Origin: Dactylosporangium aurantiacum
GTDB lineage: Bacteria > Actinomycetota > Actinomycetes > Mycobacteriales > Micromonosporaceae
Length of the DNA: 64,000 bases
Direction of reading: 5' to 3'
Assembly (NCBI RefSeq): GCF_000716715.1
Contig: NZ_JNYJ01000024.1
Span: forward strand, 124,001-188,000
A program made the translations under genes and the position numbers. Below, piece by piece: positions 37,793-46,236 of the stretch; the stretch's first letter is position 1, and each line of letters begins with the position of its first letter. Below the pieces are notes generated by a model, which did not search any database, was not told where the DNA came from, and worked only from the letters and a program-made list of their open reading frames with translations.

Positions 37793-39658
37793 TCAGGTCG
37801 CGACGGTGGTCGGGATGGTGGCCGTGAGCAGGGTGCCGCCGCCGGTGGGGCTGGTGACGGTGAGCTGTCCGCCGAGTGCCTCGACGCGGTCCTGGAGGGC
37901 GATGAGGCCGGTGCCCCGGTGGGGATCGGCGCCGCCGGCACCGTCGTCGCTCACCGACAGGTGCAGCGCGCCGTCCTGCGTCGCGGTTCGGACGTGCACC
38001 AGCGAGGCCCGGGCGTGCCGGCCCGCGTTGGTCAACGCCTCGGACACCATGTGGTAGGCGGCCACCTCGACCACCGAGGGCAGGCGCTCATCGGTGTGCA
38101 GGTCGAGGTCGACCGGCACCGGGGATCTGCGCGCGAGCGCCTTGAGCGCGGGTGGCAGCCCGCCGGCGGCGAGCAGCGTCGGATGGATGCCCTGGCAGAT
38201 CTCCCGCAGGTCGTCCACGGCACGGTTGAGGCCGTCCAGGGCACGCGACAGCTCCGCCTTCGTCTCCTGCTGGTCCGGCGGCAGCCCGGCCTGCGTGGCG
38301 CCGAGCCGCATGGCGACGGCGAGGAAGTGCTGCAGCGCGCCGTCGTGCAGCCTTCGCTCGATGCGCTCACGGGTCTGGTCGGCGGCGACGACCAGGCGGG
38401 CCCGGGACGCGGCGAGCTCCTCCCGGCTGTCGGCGTTGGCCACGGCGGTGGCCGCGAGCCGCACGAACCCCGCGACGCGGGCCTCGGTGTCCGCCGGCAG
38501 CGGCTCGGGCCGGGTGGACGCCACCGACGCCAGGCCCCACAGCCGGCCTTCGACCACGATCGGCAGCCCGACCGCGGACCGGATCCCGAACTCGCGGGCC
38601 AGCTCGGCGCCGTCACCGGCGGCGAGCTGGAAGCTGTCCATCCGGGCCGGGCGTCCGGTCTCCCTCACCCGCAGCGGGATGTTCTCGCCCCGCAACGGCC
38701 AGCGCGTCTGTCCCGGCTGCAGGCCGGGCATGCTCGTCGAGAGGATGGTGACCGTCCCGTCCGGCTCGTAGCGCAACAGCCAGGTGCTGAAGTCGCTCAG
38801 CAGGCCGTGCAGCTCCGTCGTGATGGCGTCGAAGACCTCGGCCGGCCGGCCGCCCCGCGCCACCAGCGTCGCCACCCGCCCCAGCGCGGCCTGTTCGGCG
38901 GCGAGCCGGCCGAGGCGCTTGCGGCTCGACTCGAGCGAGTGCAGCACCGCCGTTCGTTCCCACCCGGCGTGCAGCAACGACGCCAGCGACGGCACCACCC
39001 GCTCCCGCAGCCGCCCCATCGTCCGGCCGGGAACGGTGGCCGGCACCAGCAGCGTGCCGATCCGGTCTGCCCCGGCGCTCAGCGGCAGTGCCGTGCGCCG
39101 GTCGTCACCGGCCACCGCGGCGAGGTGGATCTCCGCTTCCGGCAGTTGCAGCGACTGCGCGATGCACCGCGCGACCGCGGGCAGCACCGTCGCGACATCG
39201 TCCGTGTGCAGCAGCAGCTGGGCCATCGCCGCGGTGAGGTCGGACTCCTCGGCCTCGACGGTGCGCGCCCGGGACAGGTCCGCCAGCGCGCTCGTGGCCA
39301 GCACGACGGCGAGGAACACCGCCAGCCCGGCCAGATCCTGCACGTCCGAGGCCGTGAACCTGCCGACGGTCAGGCCGTGGGATACGGCGAACGCGGCGGT
39401 GCTGGCCAGCGCGGTGAACATGCCGAGCCACCGGCCCCACACCGCCGAGATCACCAACACGCCGATGATGTAGACCATGGCGGGAGAGAACGACGTCATG
39501 ACGCCCCGGAACGGCGCCACCGCGACGGTCTCCAGCGTGATCAGCAGGAGGGCGACCGCGATCCCCGTGGCCCAGGGCGGGCGTACCGGTCGTACCAGCC
39601 AGGACAGCGGCGCATGGCGGATGGCCGCCATCCTCGGACTGCCCTGCTCGGCGGCCAT
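37793..39658 (-). CDS. DUF4118-GAF sensor histidine kinase (HisKA_3, NarL-type)
   Basis: A 621-residue kinase. Residues about 27-120 hold four transmembrane helices of KdpD/DUF4118 type (GVMTSFSPAMVYIIGVLVISAVWG). A variable signalling segment and a GAF domain (QAALGRVATLVARGG ... SAVGLPIVVEGRLWGLASVAS, 255-400) follow. The HisKA_3 helix RIERRLHDGALQHFLAVAMRLG carries His438; the ATPase has SEALTNAGRHARAS, SDDGAGGAD and GTGLIALQDRVEALGG. No response regulator is adjacent. I used the ATG at 39658; one at 39631 is an alternative. Its C-terminal half resembles that of the 1798-residue kinase at 53400-58796. Confidence 0.9.
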   Translation of the reverse strand: MAAEQGSPRMAAIRHAPLSWLVRPVRPPWATGIAVALLLITLETVAVAPFRGVMTSFSPAMVYIIGVLVISAVWGRWLGMFTALASTAAFAVSHGLTVGRFTASDVQDLAGLAVFLAVVLATSALADLSRARTVEAEESDLTAAMAQLLLHTDDVATVLPAVARCIAQSLQLPEAEIHLAAVAGDDRRTALPLSAGADRIGTLLVPATVPGRTMGRLRERVVPSLASLLHAGWERTAVLHSLESSRKRLGRLAAEQAALGRVATLVARGGRPAEVFDAITTELHGLLSDFSTWLLRYEPDGTVTILSTSMPGLQPGQTRWPLRGENIPLRVRETGRPARMDSFQLAAGDGAELAREFGIRSAVGLPIVVEGRLWGLASVASTRPEPLPADTEARVAGFVRLAATAVANADSREELAASRARLVVAADQTRERIERRLHDGALQHFLAVAMRLGATQAGLPPDQQETKAELSRALDGLNRAVDDLREICQGIHPTLLAAGGLPPALKALARRSPVPVDLDLHTDERLPSVVEVAAYHMVSEALTNAGRHARASLVHVRTATQDGALHLSVSDDGAGGADPHRGTGLIALQDRVEALGGQLTVTSPTGGGTLLTATIPTTVAT

Positions 39659-39940
39659 GACTTCAGCCGACCTCAGGCGGGCGGCACGGTGGGCGCGGCC
39701 GGGGTGCGACCGGCCCGGCGGTGCACGCCGCACGGCGGTGACCTACCTGGTTTGCGGCAACCTGTTCGCACATGGCTCCTCACACGGGATGCGCGGCAGC
39801 ACGGCCGGCTCGCGCGACCGGCCAGGGACGCGCCCTTCGACGCTCCTGTCGCGGGACCGGATGCGGCTTCTTCGACGACAATGCCCCCTGTCCCGCCGCT
39901 TGAACCGGCGCCTGGCGTCCGACCTGCGCTGATTTCGGCG

Positions 39941-41065
39941 TCAGCGGGCACGGTCGCCGGCCGGCGCGTGCAGCCGCGCCACCTCGACCGCGCGGGCGAT
40001 GTCATCACTGGACAGCACACCGACGAGCCGGCCGTCGTCGACGACGACCGCGCTGCGGGTCGGTCCCGGCAGCACGACGGTCGCCACCGCCTGCCCCGCG
40101 TCGACGCGGGTGGCGGGCCCGGCGACCTGCTGCAGCGTCGTCGCCGCCCGGGCCGTCGCGGGCACGTCGACGAGGGCCGTGAGCCCTACCATGCCGGTCG
40201 GGTGTCCGGCGTCGTCGCAGAGCGGGAACCACCGCTGGCGGGAGCCCGCGGCGACCGGGACGAAGCTTTCGACGCTCTGCCCGGGCTCGCCGCACACCGC
40301 ACCGGTCCGCATCACGGCTCGGACCGGCGTGTCGTCCAGGATCGCGCGGGTGCGCGCGGTGACGCCCTCGGCGATCGCCGCGGCGAGCACGAACCAGCCG
40401 AGCAGTCCCAGCCAGATGCCGCTCAGCGCGCCGAAGACCAGCAGTTCGGCCAACCCGGCGAACAGCAGCGCGATGCCCAGCCAGCGACCGGTCCGGGTGG
40501 CGGTCAGCGCGGCGCGGGTACGGTCACCGCGCCACCACCACAGCGCGGCGCGCAGCACCCGGCCGCCGTCGAGCGGCGCGCCCGGCAGCAGGTTGAACAC
40601 GGCGACGACGAGGTTGATCATCGCCAGCCAGCCCGCCGTGGCGACCACGGCGGGCGGTCCGTCCAGGCCGGACACCAGCAGCGCGACAGTGCCGAAGCCG
40701 ACGCCGGCGGCGAAACTGGTCAGCGGACCGGCGATGGCCACCAGGAAGTCGGCGCGGGCGCTGGGCGGCTCGTCACGGAACTCCGCCACGCCACCGAGGA
40801 GCCACAGGGTCAATCGTTCGACCCGGATGCCGAACCCACGGGCCACGAGCGCGTGGGCCGCCTCATGCGCGAACAGCGACAGCAGGAACAGTGCGGCGCC
40901 GCCGACGCCGAGCAGCCACGCGACCGTCCAGGGCAGGTCCGGCACGCTGGCCGGCAGGACACCGACCACGAGGCTCTGCGCCAGCAACACCATGATCACC
41001 AGCGCCGACCAGTGCACACCGACCGGAATCCCGGCGATGCGACCGAACTTCAGCGTCTGTTTCAT
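39941..41065 (-). CDS. M50 site-2-type zinc metalloprotease with CBS domains
   Basis: A 374-residue integral membrane protease. HEAAH (67-71) supplies the zinc ligands and catalytic Glu, and NLLPGAPLDGGRV (LDG, 165-167) the third ligand, as in the Rip3/SpoIVFB-like group. Four or more TM helices surround them. Residues about 240-365 form two CBS domains, a usual nucleotide-sensing add-on in this subgroup. It may cleave an anti-sigma or other membrane substrate. The second RNA module ends 107 bp upstream on the same strand, so it could form the 5' leader of this gene. The upstream spacer to the histidine kinase (39659-39940) shows no feature I can name. Confidence 0.9.
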   Translation of the reverse strand: MKQTLKFGRIAGIPVGVHWSALVIMVLLAQSLVVGVLPASVPDLPWTVAWLLGVGGAALFLLSLFAHEAAHALVARGFGIRVERLTLWLLGGVAEFRDEPPSARADFLVAIAGPLTSFAAGVGFGTVALLVSGLDGPPAVVATAGWLAMINLVVAVFNLLPGAPLDGGRVLRAALWWWRGDRTRAALTATRTGRWLGIALLFAGLAELLVFGALSGIWLGLLGWFVLAAAIAEGVTARTRAILDDTPVRAVMRTGAVCGEPGQSVESFVPVAAGSRQRWFPLCDDAGHPTGMVGLTALVDVPATARAATTLQQVAGPATRVDAGQAVATVVLPGPTRSAVVVDDGRLVGVLSSDDIARAVEVARLHAPAGDRAR

Positions 41066-41171
41066 GCCTCACCTCGGTGCACGCTGACGCTACGGGGTCG
41101 ACGTCGAACGCACCGGTCGCATGAGTGCCCGCCGTGCGGCGCACCGCCGCCGGGCCTGCCCCATGCATGAA

Positions 41172-41301
41172 CCTGCGAGGCGATCTTCCCGTCACCGGTG
41201 CCACCGGATCAGGTGCTCGATGACACCGATCGACCTCGCGGTCTCCTGGTGCATCGTCTCGGCCGCGTTACCAGCTTCGCTCGCTCAATCGTCTCGCAGG
41301 C
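41172..41301 (-). ncRNA. structured RNA element, copy B
   Basis: A 130-nt segment with the same layout as copy A: closing stem CCTGCGAG (41300-41293) with CTCGCAGG (41179-41172), a GACC-GCGA-GGTC hairpin, GGTAAC, GATGCACC and a CACCGGTG-rich 3' part. Blocks conserved with copy A include GCCTGCGAGACGA, GATGCACC, GGAGACC, GAGGTCGA and AGATCGCCTCGCAGG. Variable bases fall in loops and spacers, including the tetraloop. It lies about 107 nt upstream of the site-2 protease gene in the same direction, so it could be a leader element or a separate RNA. Confidence 0.55.
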
Positions 41302-41308
41302 ACTTGTC

Positions 41309-41354
41309 ACAGTACGCCCGGACAGGCCCGGCGGCGGGTGAGCGAGCGGGTGAC
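41309..41354 (-). promoter_or_regulatory. conserved promoter module of RNA copy B
   Basis: On the minus strand, repeats GTCACCC (41354-41348) and CTCACCC (41342-41336), then 21 bp, then TACTGT (41314-41309), then 7 bp, then the RNA stem. Spacings are identical to copy A. The match TAnnGT fits an actinobacterial -10. Confidence 0.5.
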
Positions 41355-41391
41355 GCCGGGTGCCCGGGAGGCCGCCGGATGGTCCGTGCCC

Positions 41392-41421
41392 CTCGGGGGC
41401 GGGCCGCGGCCCGCCCCCGAG
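41392..41421 (-). terminator. 30-bp palindromic terminator of the GH12-GH26 gene
   Basis: A perfect 15+15 palindrome (first arm CTCGGGGGCGGGCCG) 26 bp after the stop of the polysaccharide hydrolase gene. It separates that gene from the RNA module downstream. No T-tract, but the stem is exceptionally strong. Confidence 0.7.
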
Positions 41422-41447
41422 CGGTGTTCTTCGCGCGGATCCTCTGG

Positions 41448-43943
41448 TCAGCCGGCGGTGCAGGTGAGCGCCGGCGCGGTGTTGGTGCCGCCGACGTTGG
41501 CGCTGAAGCCGAACGACGTGGTTGCGCCGGCGGCGATCGCCGCGTTGTAGCTGACCGGTTTCGCGGTGACGGCGGCGCCGGCCGTGGTCAGCGTCGTGTT
41601 CCACGAGTTGGTGATGGTCTGGCCGTTGGCGAACGTCCAGGTGACGGTCCACGTGCCGATGCCCGTGGTGCCGGTGTTGCGGACGGTGACCTCGGCGTTG
41701 AACCCGCCCGCCCAGGAGTCCGTCACCGCGTAGCCGGCGCTGCACGCACCCTGACCGGCAGGCGGGCTCGTCGGCGGCGGTGAGGTCGGCGGCGTGGTGC
41801 CGCCGCTGATCGAGACCTCGCCGAGGTTGAGCGTCCACGGGTCGTTCATGAGCGCGCCGGAGTTCTGGTTCTGCGGCGGGCCCCACTTGTCGTTCCAGGC
41901 GAGGAAGTAGGACGTCTTCGGGTAGTACTGCTTGATCGCGTTGATCCACTTGCCGTAGTCGAACGGCGAGTTGTCCGGGCCGATCTCGGTGAAGGCGAAC
42001 GGCTTGCCGAGACCCAGCAGCTGGTTGTAGGTGCTCTGGATACCGGACGCGGCCGGGTTGTCGTCGTAGGCGTCCATGCCGACGATGTCCACGACGTTGC
42101 CGCCGGCGAAGTAGCCGGTCGCGTTGCCGCGGCTGAAGTCGGGTGCGTAGACCCAGACGAGGTTGTCCAGACCGCGCGTGTTGACCAGGTAGTTGTGCAT
42201 GGAGTTCCAGACGTTCTTGAACGTCGTGGGGTCCTGGTTGCCCCACCAGAACCAGTCACCGTTCATCTCGTGGAACGGCCGCCACAGCACGACCACGCCG
42301 GCGCTCTTGAGGTCGGCGAGGCCGTCGCCGACCTGCTTGAGGCTGTTGAGCCAGGCGCTGCCGACGGCGGTGCCGGGGTTGGTGATGTCGGCGAAGTTGG
42401 GCAGCTTGGTGCCGAAGCCGCCACTGCCCGGGTTCGGCCAGTGGATGCCGACGCTGACCAGGCCGCCCCGCTGCTGCCAGCTCTTCAGCGTGCTGTTGCA
42501 GGAGCTGTTGACCTGGGTGTTGCTGCTGGTGACCCAGTTGCCGTAGTCGCAGGCGAGCACCGCCGGGTACTGGCCGGTCTGGTTGTGCAGCTGCTCGGTC
42601 TGGTCGAGGTTGAAGGTGCCGCCGCTGTAGCCGCCGAAGAAGCCGGAGGCGACCCGGTTGGTGCTGCCGTTGGGCAGCCCGGCGAGCCAGTTCAGCACGG
42701 TGCTGCGGGTGACCGGCCCCGGCGGGGGTGGCGGCGGCGCGCCGGTGCTGTACGCCTCGATCTCGTAGAGCGAGTAGCCCCAGCTGGTGTTGGCCCGGGC
42801 CGTGCCGTACACGCGCAGATAGCGACCGGTGGCGGTGACGGCCAGGTCATTGACGCCGCCCGTGCCGGTGCTCGTGGTGTAGACGGTCGTCCAGTTGGTG
42901 GCATCGGCGGACGTCTGGACCTGGTAACCCTTGGCGTAGGCGGCCTCCCAGCGCAGCACCACCCGCTTGATCTGCTGGCTGGCGCCCAGGTCGACCTGGA
43001 TCCACTGCGGGTCGCTGTAGGCGCTGCCCCAGCGGGTGGAGGTGTTGCCGTCCACGGCGAGGGCGGCCCCGAGACTGCTGCTCTCGTTGGACGACGAGGT
43101 CGCCGGGCGGTTCAGCGCCAGGTTGCCCGACGCCGGCGGCTCGCTCGTCGGCGTCGGCGTCGGCGTCGCGCCGGTGGTGACCGAGAACGACTGGACAGTC
43201 AGTCCGGCACCGCCCGTCCACGGCTCGAAGCCGGCCTGCACGCTGGTCAGGTACCAGCCGGACTGCGCGTAACCGCGGCCGACCGCGTCGTCGAAGAACG
43301 CCGAGACCGCGAAGTCCATCGAGGTCGCGGCCGCCTGGCGGACGTAGGACACCACGTTCCAGCCGCCGTTGTCGGCGATGCGCCCGCCCCACACGTCGAA
43401 GGCGGCACCGGCCACGGTGGCGGTGGCGATCTTGCTGCCCACCGGCTGGATCGGGCCCAGATGGTTGAGCCACACCATGATCTCGACGCCGTTGTTCTGC
43501 CCGGTGGTCTTGGCCGCCGGGTCGAACCAGATGTCGTACGCCGCGTCCCAGGCGCCGCCGCTCGGGTAGGTCATGGAGACGCTGGTGGTGATCTGCCGGA
43601 AGCGGCTGTCGGAGGCCGGCAGCGGCAGGATCGTGCCGGGGCTGCAGTTGCCGTAGTGGCAGCCGTAGTAGACCGACGGGTACGACGCCGGCGCGCCGTT
43701 GGTCGGGTTGTTCGCGTTGCCGGTGTCGAGGCTGAAGCCGTCGACCGCGCTGTTGACCGTGATGCACTGCGCGACGTCGGTGCCCCAGCGGTTGTTCTGC
43801 ACGACGTACCGGCTGCCGGTGGCGCTGCCGTACTGGTCGCAGATCTGCGTCGCCGCCTGGGCGTTCGTCATCTGCACGACGACGGTGAGCACTCCTGCGG
43901 CCAGGACGGCGCCTGCCAGGAGCGCTGCTCGGAACCTGTTCAT
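41448..43943 (-). CDS. secreted multidomain hydrolase: GH12-CBM32-GH26-CBM2
   Basis: An 831-residue secreted enzyme. A signal peptide (residues 1-31, ends AQAA) is followed by a GH12 domain (ICDQYGSATGSRYVVQNNRWG ... GVEIMVWLNH ... FAVSAFFDD), typical of endoglucanases or xyloglucanases. After a Thr/Pro linker comes an F5/8-type C (CBM32-like) domain (NLALNRPATSSS ... DPQWIQVDLG), then a GH26 beta-mannanase domain. In it WRPFHEMNGDWFWWG carries acid/base Glu559 and FTEIGPDNSP nucleophile Glu653. The C-terminal CBM2 (CSAGYAVTDSWAGGFNAEVTV ...) binds cellulose. Two catalytic domains suggest attack on mixed mannan/glucan plant cell walls. GAGGAG precedes the ATG. It is divergent from a second GH26 gene with a shared promoter element. 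Confidence 0.92.
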   Translation of the reverse strand: MNRFRAALLAGAVLAAGVLTVVVQMTNAQAATQICDQYGSATGSRYVVQNNRWGTDVAQCITVNSAVDGFSLDTGNANNPTNGAPASYPSVYYGCHYGNCSPGTILPLPASDSRFRQITTSVSMTYPSGGAWDAAYDIWFDPAAKTTGQNNGVEIMVWLNHLGPIQPVGSKIATATVAGAAFDVWGGRIADNGGWNVVSYVRQAAATSMDFAVSAFFDDAVGRGYAQSGWYLTSVQAGFEPWTGGAGLTVQSFSVTTGATPTPTPTSEPPASGNLALNRPATSSSNESSSLGAALAVDGNTSTRWGSAYSDPQWIQVDLGASQQIKRVVLRWEAAYAKGYQVQTSADATNWTTVYTTSTGTGGVNDLAVTATGRYLRVYGTARANTSWGYSLYEIEAYSTGAPPPPPPGPVTRSTVLNWLAGLPNGSTNRVASGFFGGYSGGTFNLDQTEQLHNQTGQYPAVLACDYGNWVTSSNTQVNSSCNSTLKSWQQRGGLVSVGIHWPNPGSGGFGTKLPNFADITNPGTAVGSAWLNSLKQVGDGLADLKSAGVVVLWRPFHEMNGDWFWWGNQDPTTFKNVWNSMHNYLVNTRGLDNLVWVYAPDFSRGNATGYFAGGNVVDIVGMDAYDDNPAASGIQSTYNQLLGLGKPFAFTEIGPDNSPFDYGKWINAIKQYYPKTSYFLAWNDKWGPPQNQNSGALMNDPWTLNLGEVSISGGTTPPTSPPPTSPPAGQGACSAGYAVTDSWAGGFNAEVTVRNTGTTGIGTWTVTWTFANGQTITNSWNTTLTTAGAAVTAKPVSYNAAIAAGATTSFGFSANVGGTNTAPALTCTAG

Positions 43944-44085
43944 CTGCTCCTCGGAACCCTCTGCTCGGGTGGATGGGGGTGTGCGTGGCGGGGCCGCGGA
44001 CGTCAGGACGTTGCGGTGCTCGCAGGTGGCGGCTGCGGACCGGTGGGGTGGACGACGGCGGCGTGCCGAGGGTCGAACAGGGTCG

Positions 44086-44114
44086 ATACTGATGCTTAGG
44101 CGCTTCAGAAGCAA
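44086..44114 (-). promoter_or_regulatory. promoter with operator in spacer, GH12-GH26 gene
   Basis: Minus strand: TTGCTT (44114-44109), 17-bp spacer, CAGTAT (44091-44086). The spacer holds CTGAAGCGCCTAAG (44108-44095), matching the site at 44363-44376. The region GCGCCTAAGCATCAGTATCG agrees at most positions with GCGCTTAAGGATCAGCATCG on the other side of the spacer. Confidence 0.55.
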
Positions 44115-44355
44115 GCGGTGAGCGCGAATTCCTACCGCCGGTCAGCGACGAGCCGATGGTCGATGTACTTGCCAGCCACTTGCGGGCAGCGGGGCCTGGC
44201 AGTATCGAAGCGATTCGACGATGCAGTGGCTCTGACAGGCCATTCAGCGCGCGATTCGCCGCGCCGGGAAATCGCCGGCGGCGACGTCGACCGGCCGCAC
44301 CGCTGCGGTCGGCGTGGAACTTTCAGGCGCGGCACCCAGCGCTGCGGTCGATCCG

Positions 44356-44385
44356 TTGACAACTTACGCGCTTAAGGATCAGCAT
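44356..44385 (+). promoter_or_regulatory. promoter with operator in spacer, second GH26 gene
   Basis: TTGACA (44356-44361), 18-bp spacer, CAGCAT (44380-44385). The spacer contains CTTACGCGCTTAAG (44363-44376), a near-perfect palindrome of form CTTA-n-GCGC-n-TAAG. The centre GC step resembles LacI-family operators that control actinomycete cellulase and mannanase genes. The ATG follows 33 bp later. Confidence 0.55.
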
Positions 44386-44417
44386 CGCGTTTTCACGAAT
44401 CTGCCCAAGGAGGCGCA

Positions 44418-46172
44418 ATGAGACGTCGTGCACTCGCTCGGCTCGCCACGGCCGTAGCGGCCGTCGCCGTCACCGTGCTCGCGGCCGGCCTGGCGCTCAC
44501 CCCGTCCGCCCGAGCCGCCGCCGATGGCTGCCAGGTGAGGTACGAGGTCACCAACGACTGGGGATCGGGCGCCACCGCGACGGTGGTCGTCACCAACACC
44601 GGCTCCACCGTCGTCAACGGATGGACGCTCGCCTGGAGCTTCGCGGCCGGCCAGACGATCACCGACATCTGGAACGCCACGAAGACCCAGTCCGGCGCCG
44701 ACGCCACCGCGACCAACGTCGGCTACAACGCGGCCATCCCCGCCGCGGGCGGGTCGGTCAGCTTCGGCTTCAACGTCACCTATGCCGGGTCCAACCCGGC
44801 CCCGGCGGCGTTCGCGCTCAACGGCGTGGCCTGCTCGGGCCCTGGCCCGACACCGTCAGGCAGCGCGAGCGCGTCCAGCAGCCCGAGTCCGAGCGGCCCG
44901 GGCACGCCGTCGGGGAATCTCGCCCTGCGCCGCCCCGTGACGGCCTCGTCGACCGAGGGCGCCGGGCTGTCCCCGGCGAACGCGGTGGACGGCGACCGCA
45001 CCACCCGCTGGTCCAGCCTGTACGCGGATCCGCAGTGGCTGCAGGTCGACCTCGGCGCCGACTACCCGGTCCGGCAGGTGATCCTGCGGTGGGAGGCCGC
45101 CTACGCCCGCTCGTACCAGGTCCAGACCTCCACCGACGCGACCACCTGGACGACGGTCGCCGGCACCACGAGCGGCGACGGGGGCGACGACGTGCTCACC
45201 GTCGACGGCCGCGGCCGATACGTGCGGATCTCCGGCACCGCCCGCGGCACCGCCTGGGGCTACTCCCTGTTCGAGCTCGAGGTGTACGCAGTGCCGGTCC
45301 CGGCACCCCCGGGCCCCGACTGCGGCCAGCCGCCGGCCGACCCCGACGCCGGTTCCAAGGCACGCAACCTGATCTGCTACCTGAGAACCCACACGTACGT
45401 CAGCGGCCAGACCGACCTGCCGGACGCGGACAAGGTGCGGCAGCTGACCGGCCGCTACCCGGCGATCGTCGCCTTCGACTTCATGGAGTACACCCGCGGC
45501 AGCGTCCAGACCCAGCAGGTCATCGACTGGGCGCGGCAGCGCAAGGGCATCGTCGCCTTCCAGTGGCACTGGTACTGCCCGCGCGGCGGCGACTACGCCG
45601 CACCCTGCGACTTCGTGCCGGACCTGAGCAACCCGTCGTCCAAGCTGTACCAGGACATCGACCTCGTCGTCGGCGAGCTGAAGAAGATGGGCGACGCCGG
45701 CGTGCCGGTGCTGTTCCGCCCGCTGCACGAGTCGAACAACAACTACATGTGGTGGACCAGGAAGGGCCAGGACGCCTACAAGCAGCTCTGGCGGCTCATC
45801 TACCAGCGGGCCCGGCTGGCCGGCGCGCACAACATCGTGTGGGTGTTCAACGGCATGGCCAGCGGCCAGGGCACCGCGCTGTCGTCCTGGTACCCCGGTG
45901 ACGGTTACGCCGACCTGGTCACCTCCGACTACTTCCAGAGCGCCGGCGACCTCACCACCTGCAAGGCGGTCGGCAGCGGCAAGACCACCGGCGTCGCCGA
46001 GACGTTCAGCCCGCTCAACCCGTCCACCGACCCGGCCTGGCCGTACTTCGTGGTCTGGGCCTCCCGCGACTGGAACGGCAGCGGCAAGGACGTCGCCGGC
46101 CTCTGGAGGACCGCCATGGCGAACCCGCGCACGATCTCCATCGACCAACTGCCGGACATGACCGCCTGGTAA
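44418..46172 (+). CDS. secreted CBM2-CBM32-GH26 beta-mannanase
   Basis: A 584-residue secreted enzyme. The Arg-rich signal peptide (1-34) ends ARAAA. CBM2 occupies about 37-140 (CQVRYEVTNDWGSGATATVVV ... WSFAAGQTI ... NPAPAAFALNGVAC). After a Ser/Pro linker a CBM32-like domain runs from about 168 to 295 (NLALRRPVTASS ... DPQWLQVDLGADYPV). GH26 follows: IVAFQWHWYCP, FRPLHESNNNYMWW with acid/base Glu438, and TGVAETFSP with nucleophile Glu528. Modules are shuffled relative to the divergent GH12-GH26 enzyme but are clearly related. AAGGAGG lies seven bases before the ATG. A strong hairpin follows the gene. Confidence 0.92.
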   Translation: MRRRALARLATAVAAVAVTVLAAGLALTPSARAAADGCQVRYEVTNDWGSGATATVVVTNTGSTVVNGWTLAWSFAAGQTITDIWNATKTQSGADATATNVGYNAAIPAAGGSVSFGFNVTYAGSNPAPAAFALNGVACSGPGPTPSGSASASSSPSPSGPGTPSGNLALRRPVTASSTEGAGLSPANAVDGDRTTRWSSLYADPQWLQVDLGADYPVRQVILRWEAAYARSYQVQTSTDATTWTTVAGTTSGDGGDDVLTVDGRGRYVRISGTARGTAWGYSLFELEVYAVPVPAPPGPDCGQPPADPDAGSKARNLICYLRTHTYVSGQTDLPDADKVRQLTGRYPAIVAFDFMEYTRGSVQTQQVIDWARQRKGIVAFQWHWYCPRGGDYAAPCDFVPDLSNPSSKLYQDIDLVVGELKKMGDAGVPVLFRPLHESNNNYMWWTRKGQDAYKQLWRLIYQRARLAGAHNIVWVFNGMASGQGTALSSWYPGDGYADLVTSDYFQSAGDLTTCKAVGSGKTTGVAETFSPLNPSTDPAWPYFVVWASRDWNGSGKDVAGLWRTAMANPRTISIDQLPDMTAW

Positions 46173-46191
46173 CCGCGGCACCGGCGCGACG

Positions 46192-46225
46192 GTGGGCCGG
46201 CTCCCGGGCTCGGGGGCCGGCCCAC
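46192..46225 (+). terminator. terminator of the second GH26 gene
   Basis: Perfect 10-bp stem GTGGGCCGGC / GCCGGCCCAC (46192-46201 and 46216-46225) 20 bp after the GH26 stop. It separates the gene from the pseudogene downstream. Confidence 0.65.
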
Positions 46226-46236
46226 GCGATGTGTGA

